Shown: positions 44,190-53,170, numbered from the stretch's first letter. The stretch: DNA of 64,000 nucleotides from Lacrimispora sinapis (GCF_043633585.1 NZ_CP141832.1:2170001-2234000); one strand, 5' to 3'. The notes: a model not told the origin generated them from the letters alone. Numbers and translations are program-made.

Positions 44190-45386
44190 CTATGGGATCA
44201 TGTTGTTTAAATCAGGAAGCACCATAAGGCTTCTCTTTAAAATCCCTTTCATAAAAGCGATGGCAGTTCCATAATTGGTAAATGGGATGCCTGCATCCGC
44301 CGCACATTTTCTGCGGTATTCCATCTCTCTTTCATTGAGCATACAGCCGCCGCAGTGGATAATCAGGCGGTAAGAGGAAAGCTCGTCCGGAAATTCCCGT
44401 CCGGAGGTAGTTTCCACCACAAGATCTTTCTTTGTATACTCCTTAAGCCATCTGGGAAGTTTCACCGTTCCGATATCGTCGCACTGTCTGTGATGGGTAC
44501 AGCCTTCGGAAATAAGAATCTTATCTCCGTCTTTCAGTTTGGAGATCGCCGCTACCCCCTTGATGGCATCCTCTAAAAATCCTTTGTACCGGGCCATAAG
44601 TATGGAAAAGGAGGTGAGAAGAATGTCATCGGGTGTATCCATGTTTACCTGTTCAAATGCCTGGCTGTCCGTAATGACAAGCGCAGGTTTCGTTCCAAGC
44701 CGTGCCAAGGTCTCCTTTAACTCCGTATCACGGACGGAAATGGCTACCCCGCCTGCTTCCAGGATGTCACGAATGGTCTGCTGCTGGGGCAGTATGAGCC
44801 GTCCCTTTGGAGCCGCTTTGTCAATGGGGATCACAAGCACCACCAAATCCAGGGGTTTTAATAAATCTCCCACTATCCTCAGCTTTGTATCACCGGTATT
44901 TACAAGTTTTCCGATCCGTTCCTTTAATTCGTGGATGAATGATCCATCTGCCGCGCTGACGGAAAGTCCGTCCGGATAATCCTGTCTGCCAATTAAATCG
45001 CATTTATTGTAAGCCACTACATAAGGAATTTTCTTTTCTTCAAAAAGGCGAATTAGTTCTTTATCCGCCTCTGTTTTGCCCACGGTTGCGTCAACCACCA
45101 AAACCGCACAGTCTGCCCGGTTTAATATCTGCTTTGTCTTTCTTACTCTCATTTCCCCTAACGTGCCTTCATCATCAAAGCCGGGGGTATCTATGATCAC
45201 GACGGGCCCCATGGGAAGCAGCTCCATGGACTTATAAACCGGATCAGTGGTAGTTCCTTTTACATCGGATACAACGGAAAGCTCCTGGCCTGTCACCGCA
45301 TTGACCACACTGGATTTCCCCGCATTGCGCCGCCCGAAGAAGCCGATATGTACCCGTTCGGAGGATGGTGTTTCGTTCATTCCCAT
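44190..45386 (-). CDS. hydF: [FeFe]-hydrogenase maturation GTPase HydF
   Basis: A 398-residue scaffold that carries the precursor of the hydrogenase diiron site. The N-terminal GTPase has G1 GRRNAGKSS, the switch region DVKGTTTDP, G3 DTPGF and G4 YNKCDL. The C-terminal part holds the iron-sulfur ligands: CTHHRQCDD and HCGGCMLNERE. It starts 30 bases after hydG. Last gene of a three-gene unit nested inside the cobalamin region. Confidence 0.97.
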   Translation of the reverse strand: MGMNETPSSERVHIGFFGRRNAGKSSVVNAVTGQELSVVSDVKGTTTDPVYKSMELLPMGPVVIIDTPGFDDEGTLGEMRVRKTKQILNRADCAVLVVDATVGKTEADKELIRLFEEKKIPYVVAYNKCDLIGRQDYPDGLSVSAADGSFIHELKERIGKLVNTGDTKLRIVGDLLKPLDLVVLVIPIDKAAPKGRLILPQQQTIRDILEAGGVAISVRDTELKETLARLGTKPALVITDSQAFEQVNMDTPDDILLTSFSILMARYKGFLEDAIKGVAAISKLKDGDKILISEGCTHHRQCDDIGTVKLPRWLKEYTKKDLVVETTSGREFPDELSSYRLIIHCGGCMLNEREMEYRRKCAADAGIPFTNYGTAIAFMKGILKRSLMVLPDLNNMIP

Positions 45387-45416
45387 ACATATTACCTCAT
45401 TTCATCAGTCTAAGTG

Positions 45417-46832
45417 TCAGAAACGGAAATCTCTGATTCCTTCTTCAATCTTCTTTAAATGATCTTCACAGATCAGCCGCACATTTTCCTTGGGAATGCG
45501 GTTCAACTCTGCGTCAATCAGCGCTTCCCCGATTTTTACCGTTTCCTCGGAAGCGTAATCCATCAAATATTCCTTCAGCGTCATAAGCGCATTGGGCTGA
45601 CAGCAGTTATGGATCTGACCGCTCTTTAAAAGACTCATGAAACGGTCTCCGGTTCTTCCTTCCCGGTAGCACGCCGTACAAAATGACGGGATATAGCCAA
45701 GTTCCATCAGCCAGCGTACCACTTCATCAAGAGATCGCTGGTCGGACACGTCAAACTGCTCGGTATCCGTAGGACGCTCCTCCTCCTCATATCCGCCGAC
45801 GCTGGTTCTTGAACCGCCGCTGACCTGGGAGACTCCAAGACGAATGACTTTTTCTCTTACCTTCTGGCTTTCGCGGGTGGATACGATCATGCCGGTGTAT
45901 GGAACAGAAACCCGGATCAGGGCACAGAGCTTGGCAAATACTTCGTCATTGATTCCATTGGTAAATTTAGATGGATCAATGTCATCCGCTGCCTTAATGC
46001 GGGGAACGCTGATGGTATGAGGACCTACTCCATGAACTGCCTCCAAATGCTCCGCATGCATCAAAAGTCCCGCAAATTCATATTTATAACGCTCCAGGCC
46101 GAAAAGCACGCCAAGACCCACATCATCAATGCCGCCTTCCATGGCGCGGTCCATGGCTTCGGTATGGTATGCATAATCATGCTTGGGTCCTGTTGGATGA
46201 AGTTCCTCGTAGCTTTCCTTGTGATAAGTCTCCTGGAACAGTATGTAGGTTCCGATGCCGGCCTCTTTCAGTTTTCTGTAATTTTCAACTGTAGTTGCTG
46301 CAATATTAACGTTTACTCTCCGGATTTCTCCGTTTTTATGTTTAATGGAATAGATGGTCCTGATGCATTCCAGAATGTATTCCAGAGGATTGTTGACAGG
46401 ATCTTCTCCTGCTTCAATGGCCAGTCTCTTATGTCCCATATCCTGGAGGGCAATGACTTCTCTTTTGACTTCCTCCTGGGTCAGCTTCTTTCTGGCGATG
46501 TGCTTATTTTTCATATGATAAGGACAGTAAGTACAGCCATTGACACAATAATTGGACAGATAGAGTGGGGCAAACATAACAATCCTGTTTCCGTAAAAAT
46601 CTTTCTTGATCTGTTCCGCCAGATCATAAACCTGCTGAAGCTTCTCCGGGTTCTCACATGCCAGGAGCACGGAAGCCTCCCGATGGGTCAGGCCCTTTAA
46701 GGTTCTTGCCTTTTCAATGATCTGGTCAATAAGTTCCTCGTTGTTTTTGTTCTTTTCCGCATATTCCAGTGTTTCAAGAATTTCCTCGTGTGAAATAAAT
46801 TCTTCCGCCTTCAGCGACTTTGGATCATACAT
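45417..46832 (-). CDS. hydG: [FeFe]-hydrogenase maturation radical SAM enzyme HydG
   Basis: A 471-residue tyrosine lyase that generates CO and cyanide ligands. The radical-SAM cluster motif is CVNGCTYC (cysteines 96, 100, 103). The C-terminal auxiliary cluster ligands CTAC (385, 388) and HNCC (410) are present; these separate HydG from ThiH. SQVSGGSRTSVGGY is also typical. Start ATG at 46832 follows AAAGGAAG. It lies 102 bases after the TM1266-like gene. The tyrosine-dependent chemistry is from family knowledge. Confidence 0.97.
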   Translation of the reverse strand: MYDPKSLKAEEFISHEEILETLEYAEKNKNNEELIDQIIEKARTLKGLTHREASVLLACENPEKLQQVYDLAEQIKKDFYGNRIVMFAPLYLSNYCVNGCTYCPYHMKNKHIARKKLTQEEVKREVIALQDMGHKRLAIEAGEDPVNNPLEYILECIRTIYSIKHKNGEIRRVNVNIAATTVENYRKLKEAGIGTYILFQETYHKESYEELHPTGPKHDYAYHTEAMDRAMEGGIDDVGLGVLFGLERYKYEFAGLLMHAEHLEAVHGVGPHTISVPRIKAADDIDPSKFTNGINDEVFAKLCALIRVSVPYTGMIVSTRESQKVREKVIRLGVSQVSGGSRTSVGGYEEEERPTDTEQFDVSDQRSLDEVVRWLMELGYIPSFCTACYREGRTGDRFMSLLKSGQIHNCCQPNALMTLKEYLMDYASEETVKIGEALIDAELNRIPKENVRLICEDHLKKIEEGIRDFRF

Positions 46833-46934
46833 AGTGTTACTTCCTTTCTTTTGGGTCAGCATCTGCTTCTCCGTCAGTGGTATATTATTTCATAGGGCCT
46901 GCGCCCTTTGAAACATCGGTTTATTCCATAGCCC

Positions 46935-47186
46935 TTATACATGGACTCCCTGGTATGCAGTTTTGGAACTGATTCCTTTCAGTTTCCCAATTTTTCCTGT
47001 CAGTGCGGAAATGGTGGTCTGGGGCGCATCTACCGCAATACTTATGATGCAAACACCCTTCTTTGGATATGGAATTCCCATTCGCCCGATGATCGCTTGC
47101 CGGTAATCATGAAGGATATCATTGAGCAATTCTACCGACTTCTCTTCTTCCACCACAATTCCAATGACTGCAATTCTCGTTTCCAT
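46935..47186 (-). CDS. TM1266-like putative regulator of the iron-only hydrogenase system
   Basis: An 83-residue ACT-like protein: RIAVIGIVVEEEKSVELLND, AIIGRMGIPYPKKGVCIISI and ISALTGKIGKLKGISSKTAY. It matches the small protein family found with Hyd maturases (Thermotoga TM1266), which also resembles NikR C-terminal domains. Binding of a small ligand is plausible. First gene of the hyd unit, with a GGAGGAACAGGT site, downstream of an attenuator-like leader. Confidence 0.9.
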   Translation of the reverse strand: METRIAVIGIVVEEEKSVELLNDILHDYRQAIIGRMGIPYPKKGVCIISIAVDAPQTTISALTGKIGKLKGISSKTAYQGVHV

Positions 47187-47230
47187 ACCTGTTCCTCCAT
47201 TTCTTCTGTTTTAACTGTGATTGTATGCAA

Positions 47231-47327
47231 AAGAAAAACCGCACCAAAAAAGGTACGGCAGATAAATTCATTCCTCAAATGCCGAACCTTCTGCCTTAAA
47301 CATGGTTTTTGGTGTCAGGATACTGCT
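47231..47327 (-). promoter_or_regulatory. Attenuator-like leader of the hydrogenase-maturation unit
   Basis: Near its end is a terminator: CCGTACC and GGTGCGG (47252-47258 and 47239-47245) around six T, then TTTTTCTTTT on the minus strand. An upstream AAGGTTCGGC (47281-47290) is complementary at 9 of 10 positions to the terminator's 5' arm region (47250-47259) and could form an antiterminator. A further pairing GGCAGA/TCTGCC (47290-47295 with 47257-47262) is mutually exclusive with these. I do not recognise a known riboswitch class. Confidence 0.65.
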
Positions 47328-47333
47328 ATTTTA

Positions 47334-47362
47334 AGAATACCATATATGAGGATTTTTTTCAA
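47334..47362 (-). promoter_or_regulatory. Promoter of the hydrogenase-maturation unit
   Basis: On the minus strand TTGAAA (47357-47362) and TATTCT (47334-47339, with extended TGG) are 17 bases apart. The -35 overlaps the stop codon of cobU, so the unit begins exactly where block A ends. Confidence 0.7.
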
Positions 47363-47907
47363 TTGATTCCTTTGAGGAATATGGGGATTCCTGCGGTCAC
47401 CTCAATGACTTCATCTGCTATACAGGCGACTTGCCGGTTGATTTTCCCCAGAACCTCCCTGTACTGATTGGTCTGTCGGCTGTAGTGATCTCCGTCGGAA
47501 AAGACTTCGTTGGTGACGATTATGATATTTTCCGCCTGTTCTTTCAGTCTTATGACTCCGGCCATCACTTCATCCACGGTCTCTTTTGGGGAAAGCAGTT
47601 TCTCCCCCTTCTCCCCCAGGCCAAAAAGTTCGTTGGACACCAGATTGGACATACATTCCAAAAGAACGTCCGAGAAGGCTCCGTGGTCTTGGAAATCCAG
47701 ATGTTTTAGATTCCTGTAACATTCCACCGTGTCAAACTCTTTATCTGCTCTCATCTGCCTGTGCCGGAGAATCCGCATTTCACATTCCTCATCCCAGGGT
47801 TTCATGGTCGCAATATAAATCCGTTTTCCTTTTCCCCGGCTCAAGATCAGGCCCTCCGCATATTCTGATTTTCCGCTTCCGCTTCCGCCGATCACCAGTG
47901 TAACCAT
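47359..47907 (-). CDS. cobU: Adenosylcobinamide kinase / guanylyltransferase CobU
   Basis: A 182-residue enzyme that phosphorylates adenosylcobinamide and adds GMP. The P-loop is GGSGSGKSEYAE (residues 7-18); the guanylylated histidine motif is ILRHRQMR. IIIVTNEVFSDGDHYSRQTNQY and INRQVACIADEVIEVTAGIP complete the pattern. Its start overlaps the cbiA-cobT stop (TAATG). Last gene of block A. A second, shortened CobU-like gene lies in block B. Confidence 0.93.
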   Translation of the reverse strand: MVTLVIGGSGSGKSEYAEGLILSRGKGKRIYIATMKPWDEECEMRILRHRQMRADKEFDTVECYRNLKHLDFQDHGAFSDVLLECMSNLVSNELFGLGEKGEKLLSPKETVDEVMAGVIRLKEQAENIIIVTNEVFSDGDHYSRQTNQYREVLGKINRQVACIADEVIEVTAGIPIFLKGIN

Positions 47908-50417
47908 TATGCACCCCCCATTGGTTTGTACTCTTCAATCTGTATCTCTTCAAAGGAACTCATTTTCTGATAAATGTCAGCCGCCATGTCAAGAAGAGGG
48001 ACTGCCGCAACAGCGCCGCTCCCCTCCCCAAGGCACAGTCCTGCCTGGATCAGAGGAACAAGTCCCAGTTCATCAAGCAGCATTCTGCCCGCCGGTTCCG
48101 CAGAAACATGGGAAGCCAGCATAAATTGTCTGCATCCCGGATGAATCCGTTCTGCGGCCAATGCGGCGGCGGCAGAAATAAACCCATCCACCAGTATGGG
48201 AACCCGGTAAACGGCGCCGCCTAAGAAGATTCCTGTAAGTCCGGCTAAATCCAGTCCTCCTACCTTTGAAAGAATATCCACCCCATCCTGGCACAAAGGT
48301 TCATAGGCTTTTACGGCTTCCTTAATGACCTTTAATTTTCTGTTTAACCCTTCATCGCTTAATCCGGCGCCTCTGCCGGTCAGGAGTTCCGGATCTTTTT
48401 TCAGAAGCATGGAAGTAACGGCACTGCTGGTGGTCGTATTACCGATTCCCATTTCTCCGGTGGCAATTAGGCCATACCCCTCTGATGCAAGATGTTCCAC
48501 AATCGAAATCCCGGTTTCTATGGCGCGGATGGTCTCTTCTCTTGTCATCGCTGGTTCTCTGAGGAAATTTCTTGTTCCGTAAGCAATCTTTTTTCTGAGA
48601 AGAGGATAACGCTCACCGGATCTTAACTCTCTGGCAACACCGATATCCACGGGAAATACATCCACTCCGGCTCTTTCAGCCATAATGCAGACGCTGCTGT
48701 TTCCATCGGTCATATTTTCAGTTACAACTGCGGTCACTTCCATTCCAGTCTGTGTAACTCCTTCTTCCACCACGCCGTTATCCCCGCACATAATGACAAG
48801 GGCCCGTTTTCCTATGGTTACATTGGAGGTCCTGCATATGCCAGCCATCTTTATAATGTCTTTTTCCAATGCTCCCAGACTGTTTAAGGGCTTTGCCACA
48901 TGGCTCCAGCGCACACGGGACTTTTCCATAGCTTGCTCATCCAATGGACGAATCTGCAGGAAGTATTTTTCCAATTCTTTAATCATGGGGTAAATCCTTT
49001 CCGGAAAGGGACTTTTCAGCTTCCTCCTTTTTTCCATTTGACACTTTTTACAAGCTTCTATAAATCTTTTCGGCAATAAAGGATTGGAAGGATAATAAAA
49101 ATGAGGAAATCCCGCAAACAGGCTGCCTTCGCCATGAACACAATCCCAGCTCCTTTGCTGTCCGGGCTTTACCGCCTTTAAGCTGTCACCATTATTTTCA
49201 CTGTCCCAATAATGAAATTCATGGCCTTTTACGGATTCCCCCTTTTTTAAAAAGGAAGTGTCTTCTTTTGCAAAGGTCTCTATGTAACCAAACCTTGACA
49301 GACGTTTTGTGGGAAATGTCTTGCCTTTTATTATTCCGGCCAAGGGATAGAGAATATGGTCACTTGTCTCCAATTCTTCGTGAAGATACATAAAGCCCCC
49401 GCACTCTGCCAATATGGGGATCAAATGGTGATACGCATTTTTAATATCCAGAAGCATGGTGGTGTTTTCAGAAAGTTCTTTCGCATACAGTTCGGGATAT
49501 CCTCCCCCAAAGATTAGTCCTGACAGCCCCTTAGGGAGTGTTTGATCATGCAGGGGGCTAAACGGAACCAGCCTTGCTCCCATTTCTTCCAGAAGCTTTA
49601 GATTTTCCTGATAGTAAAAGCAGAAAGCTTCATCCTTTGCGATTCCAATGGATACCTTCTTTTCTCCGTCTTCCGGTATCAGGTCTGAAAATCCGGATTC
49701 TTTGGAATCAGGGGGGGACAGGGGAGGGGCCTGTCCGGCCAGAGCCAGAAGTCCATCCATATCAATGGTCGTTTCCATGGTCTTAGCCAAACGTTGAAGC
49801 TGTTCCTTTAACCCCTCTAACTCTCCAGGAAGCACCAGTCCCAGATGACGGCTGTCAAACCGTCCTTCTTCGCATTCCGGCAAATATCCGTAGACCCGTA
49901 CTCCCAGAGCTTCTATCTCCGGTTCCAGACGCTTTGCCATCGCCTCCGAGGTGCGGTTCAGGATCACTCCCTTTATATGGCTGTTCTCCTTATACTCCAA
50001 AAACCCTTTGACCACTGCCGCAAGGGAAAGACTGGCACCCCTGCAATCCAGGAGCAACACGACAGGAGCATCCACCGCACAAGCCACCTCATAGGAACTG
50101 GCCTTCGTGGTATTTCCTCCCACTCCGTCGTAATATCCCATGACTCCTTCAATGACGGAAAGCTCCGCCTCTCTGGCCAGATCCATAAACTGGTGCTTTA
50201 CCTTTTCCGCTTCCAGGAAATAGGAATCCAGATTGCCTCCGTCAATGCCAAGCACGTGTTTGTGAAACATAGGATCAATAAAATCCGGGCCGCATTTAAA
50301 GGAACGGCAGGTGATGTTCCGGTTTAAAAGTGCGGTCAGCAGCCCGCAGGTGATCATAGTCTTACCGCTTCCGCTTTTCGGAGCCGCCAGCAAAAGTCTT
50401 TTATAAGCACTACTCAA
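47907..50417 (-). CDS. cbiA: Fusion of cobyrinate a,c-diamide synthase (CbiA) and NaMN:DMB phosphoribosyltransferase (CobT)
   Basis: An 836-residue two-enzyme fusion. Residues 1-465 are CbiA: ATPase P-loop APKSGSGKT (12-20), then a glutamine amidotransferase with nucleophile cysteine about 339 (LAECGGFMYLHEE) and histidine in KGHEFHYWDS. Residues about 478-836 are CobT: LNSLGALEKDI, MCGDNGVVEEGVTQTG, GEMGIGNTTTSSAV, and the catalytic glutamate about 798 in LCLGEGSGAVA. The TTG at 50417 (AGGAGG eight bases upstream) is preferred; the earlier ATG lies deep in cbiT. It overlaps cbiT by 8 bases. The fusion joins ring amidation to lower-ligand activation. Confidence 0.94.
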   Translation of the reverse strand: MSSAYKRLLLAAPKSGSGKTMITCGLLTALLNRNITCRSFKCGPDFIDPMFHKHVLGIDGGNLDSYFLEAEKVKHQFMDLAREAELSVIEGVMGYYDGVGGNTTKASSYEVACAVDAPVVLLLDCRGASLSLAAVVKGFLEYKENSHIKGVILNRTSEAMAKRLEPEIEALGVRVYGYLPECEEGRFDSRHLGLVLPGELEGLKEQLQRLAKTMETTIDMDGLLALAGQAPPLSPPDSKESGFSDLIPEDGEKKVSIGIAKDEAFCFYYQENLKLLEEMGARLVPFSPLHDQTLPKGLSGLIFGGGYPELYAKELSENTTMLLDIKNAYHHLIPILAECGGFMYLHEELETSDHILYPLAGIIKGKTFPTKRLSRFGYIETFAKEDTSFLKKGESVKGHEFHYWDSENNGDSLKAVKPGQQRSWDCVHGEGSLFAGFPHFYYPSNPLLPKRFIEACKKCQMEKRRKLKSPFPERIYPMIKELEKYFLQIRPLDEQAMEKSRVRWSHVAKPLNSLGALEKDIIKMAGICRTSNVTIGKRALVIMCGDNGVVEEGVTQTGMEVTAVVTENMTDGNSSVCIMAERAGVDVFPVDIGVARELRSGERYPLLRKKIAYGTRNFLREPAMTREETIRAIETGISIVEHLASEGYGLIATGEMGIGNTTTSSAVTSMLLKKDPELLTGRGAGLSDEGLNRKLKVIKEAVKAYEPLCQDGVDILSKVGGLDLAGLTGIFLGGAVYRVPILVDGFISAAAALAAERIHPGCRQFMLASHVSAEPAGRMLLDELGLVPLIQAGLCLGEGSGAVAAVPLLDMAADIYQKMSSFEEIQIEEYKPMGGA

Positions 50418-50982
50418 GACATTTTCCTCCTTCTCCCCCAAAGGAAATGACATACACCGGATTCTGGCCCATCATCAGATGGTAATTGCCGGCCGCTTTT
50501 CCTTTCGATATCTGAACCTGAACGATTTCCGCAGAAATGGAATGTTTTTTCAGCCAGCGGATCACGTCCGCTATGGATTCCAGTGCCAGCACATTAATCA
50601 CCACCCGTACCTTCGGATTTTTCTCCATAACCAGGTTCAGTACCTCTTCCATGGCTCCGGAGGTTCCGCCAAGAAATACATGGGTAGGCGCCTCTAATCC
50701 CACAAGGACCTCCGGGGCGGTTCCTTCTACAACCCAAAGACGGTTTGCAGAAAATTTTTCTTTATTGGCCTGAATCAAGGCAACGGCTTCCGGCTTTTTT
50801 TCTATGGCATATACCTGGCCGGAGGGGACCAAAAAGGATGCCTCCACGGAGACAGAGCCGGTTCCCGCTCCAACATCATACAAAACAGAGTCCGGACCCA
50901 GCTCCAGCTTGGAAATTGAAACCGCACGCACTTCGCTTTTGGTCATGGGTACCGTTCCTCTGATAAACAGTTCATCTCTCAT
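50410..50982 (-). CDS. cbiT: Cobalt-precorrin-6B C15-methyltransferase (decarboxylating)
   Basis: A 190-residue SAM-dependent methyltransferase. FIRGTVPMTKSEVRAVSISK and the SAM motif YDVGAGTGSVSVEASFL are typical of CbiT, with VFLGGTSGAMEEVL further on. It acts with CbiE on precorrin-6B/7, and CbiE is fused to CbiJ just upstream. The stop overlaps the next gene's TTG start region. Confidence 0.94.
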   Translation of the reverse strand: MRDELFIRGTVPMTKSEVRAVSISKLELGPDSVLYDVGAGTGSVSVEASFLVPSGQVYAIEKKPEAVALIQANKEKFSANRLWVVEGTAPEVLVGLEAPTHVFLGGTSGAMEEVLNLVMEKNPKVRVVINVLALESIADVIRWLKKHSISAEIVQVQISKGKAAGNYHLMMGQNPVYVISFGGEGGKCLE

Positions 50983-50985
50983 ACA

Positions 50986-52443
50986 TTACCTCTCAATCAA
51001 TACTGCCGACAAAACGTCAAACTTCTGATCTCTCAAAGTCTTAGGCGTTCCGGTGGTTATCCGTTCATCCGAATAGGACAGCCGTTCTCCCACGGACAGC
51101 TTCACATCCGCATAGCCCGCTTCTATCAAACGGCCGCAGATATGATTTACCGTATTGGTTCCGTCAAGGAGAGCAAAGACCCTGTCAGAACGCTTGAACG
51201 CCTCTGCAATGTCTCCCTCTCTTCCATGAAGGCTGAAAAGAAGAACATCCTCCCAGCCGGTTTTCAGTCTGGAACACAAATAGGATACGGAAGAGATTCC
51301 GGGGAGTACTTCTGTTTCATACCTTTGTCCGTATGGCTCCTTTTGAAAGGACTCCACCATCTTTTTGGCGCCGCTGTAAAAACCGGTGTCGCCGGAATAC
51401 AGAATTCCAATGGTTTTAAACTCCTTATGCGCCTCCAGCCAGGGCAGGATATCTTTGCTTAAATACCAGGGGAGTTTCTTTTTATCCTTGAGAATCTCTC
51501 CGGCATTTTCAAGCATCCGCTCCGCTCCAAAAACCACATCACAGGATTTTAAGACCTTTTGTGCCTGTCCCGTCATCTGCTCCGGGCCTCCCATTCCGGT
51601 TCCGATCAAAGTGACCTTCCGCTTGTGTGATGCTGCTGAAACAGGGGCTATGGAAGCTGGTTCTATCCTATCGGATTCGGATTCTGCCAACACCTTTTTT
51701 GCTTCCTCCGCGGTCATTCCGGTCTCGTCTGAGGGCCGTCCTACAACGACTGCCGTGATCCCGCATTCCGCAGCCGCTTTCATCTTTTCTAAAAAGCCTC
51801 CGGCATTCCCTGATTCCTTTGTCACCAAATAACGGACTTCAAACTGACGGATCATGGCTTCATTCATTTCCACAGAAAAAGGTCCCTGCATGCCGATGAG
51901 ATGCTTTCCTTTGATTCCGATTTTTTCACAGGCCGCGATTACAGACACTGTGGGGAGAACTCTGGCATAGACCCGTTCTTCAAAGGAGTCCAGGGCCGTG
52001 AATTTTATCAGTTCCTTGCTTCCCGTTGTTACAAGAAGGTTTCCTGCTTTCCCGCAAAGGTATTGAACTGCCTCCTCCACCGATTCCACCCATACGATCC
52101 GTCCGTCCTCACTTACGCCTTCCTTGCCGGTCAAAGACTCCCGGATTACCCGAATGCGCCTGACACCGGTCCGTTCACACGCATCCGCAATATTTTTGCT
52201 GACCAGAGACGCATATGGATGGGTTGCATCAAACACAAGCGTGATGCCCTTGTCGCTGATGAACTGCTCCATCTCCCCCTCATCCATTGGTGTTTCATGG
52301 ATAAAAAGATAGGGGCTTTCCGGGAGAACCATTTTGCCATAACCGGTAGCAACGCTGACCCAGACAGCTTTCTTCTGTTCGTGGCAGTACTGTGCCAGAA
52401 GGCGCCCCTCTGTGGTCCCTCCGAAAATCAAAATCCTACTCAT
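50986..52443 (-). CDS. Fusion of cobalt-precorrin-6A reductase (CbiJ) and C5-methyltransferase (CbiE)
   Basis: A 485-residue two-domain enzyme. Residues 1-255 are CbiJ/CobK: ILIFGGTTEGRLLAQYC, VFDATHPYASLVSKNIADAC, GNLLVTTGSKEL and the NADPH-site-like MQGPFS. A linker rich in Ser/Ala/Pro (about 255-272) leads to CbiE (273-485): VTLIGTGMGGPEQMTGQA, LYSGDTGFYSGAKKMV and VLPGISSVSYLCSRL. It overlaps cbiH by 8 bases. The steps are close in the pathway, which fits a fusion. Confidence 0.94.
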   Translation of the reverse strand: MSRILIFGGTTEGRLLAQYCHEQKKAVWVSVATGYGKMVLPESPYLFIHETPMDEGEMEQFISDKGITLVFDATHPYASLVSKNIADACERTGVRRIRVIRESLTGKEGVSEDGRIVWVESVEEAVQYLCGKAGNLLVTTGSKELIKFTALDSFEERVYARVLPTVSVIAACEKIGIKGKHLIGMQGPFSVEMNEAMIRQFEVRYLVTKESGNAGGFLEKMKAAAECGITAVVVGRPSDETGMTAEEAKKVLAESESDRIEPASIAPVSAASHKRKVTLIGTGMGGPEQMTGQAQKVLKSCDVVFGAERMLENAGEILKDKKKLPWYLSKDILPWLEAHKEFKTIGILYSGDTGFYSGAKKMVESFQKEPYGQRYETEVLPGISSVSYLCSRLKTGWEDVLLFSLHGREGDIAEAFKRSDRVFALLDGTNTVNHICGRLIEAGYADVKLSVGERLSYSDERITTGTPKTLRDQKFDVLSAVLIER

Positions 52444-53170
52444 GTCTGTATCCCCGCGGGGTTACCATTTTTCCGCCGATTTCCCTGGTCATGGAATTTC
52501 CGATATAAACGGTGGTGAACATGTCCACGGAAGTCTCCTTCAATGTCTCCAGGGTCATGACCGCCAGAGCCTCCCCCTCCCGTCCCACGTTGCGTGCAAG
52601 ACCGCATACGGTCTCAGGGGCTTTGTATTCCAGCATAATTTCGCAGGCTCTCTTTAAATAATCCGCTCTTTTTTTGCTGGAGGGATTGTAAAGACAGATG
52701 ACCATATCTGCTTTTGATGACAGCTTCAGCCTTTCTTCTATCAATTCCATCGGCGTAAGCAGATCACTTAAACTGATGACCGCAAAATCGTGGCCAAGGG
52801 GCGCACCAAGAAGTGCTCCTCCGCTCAGTGCTGCAGTGACACCCGGAATGATCTCAATCTCCACACCGCCTTCTGACAGTTCAAGAATCAGGCCGCTCAT
52901 ACCGTATACCCCTGAATCTCCGCTGCATACCATAGAAACGGTCTTTCCTTTTCCGGCCTCCAAAAGCGCCATCTGACACCGCTCCCGCTCTTTTCGCATG
53001 GGCGTGGTAAGCATCTCCTTCTCCGGGAAATGCTCCCGGATCAAATCTATGTATACTGTATACCCTACAATGAGTTCACTGTCTTTAAGCGCATTGACGG
53101 CTCTTATGGTCATATCCTCGTAGGAACCGGGTCCGATTCCTACCACATAAAGTTTTCCTGTTTTTTTCAT
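52436..53170 (-). CDS. cbiH: Cobalt-precorrin-3B C17-methyltransferase
   Basis: A 244-residue tetrapyrrole methylase that drives ring contraction. LYVVGIGPGSYEDMTIRAVN and VCSGDSGVYGMSGLILEL are the SAM-binding loops; EIIPGVTAALSGGALLGAPL and ICLYNPSSKKRADYL identify CbiH/CobJ. Start ATG at 53170 overlaps the cbiG stop (ATGA) and has GGAAGGTAG upstream. The longer frame runs backward through cbiG and is rejected. Confidence 0.95.
   Translation of the reverse strand: MKKTGKLYVVGIGPGSYEDMTIRAVNALKDSELIVGYTVYIDLIREHFPEKEMLTTPMRKERERCQMALLEAGKGKTVSMVCSGDSGVYGMSGLILELSEGGVEIEIIPGVTAALSGGALLGAPLGHDFAVISLSDLLTPMELIEERLKLSSKADMVICLYNPSSKKRADYLKRACEIMLEYKAPETVCGLARNVGREGEALAVMTLETLKETSVDMFTTVYIGNSMTREIGGKMVTPRGYRHE

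Noticed and set aside
46017..46700. 227-codon plus-strand open frame opposite hydG
   Set aside because: Antisense to the radical-SAM domain; composition rich in Cys, Phe and His as typical of shadow frames.
49845..50327. 160-codon plus-strand open frame opposite the CbiA part of the fusion
   Set aside because: Antisense to the CbiA ATPase domain; no conserved motif.
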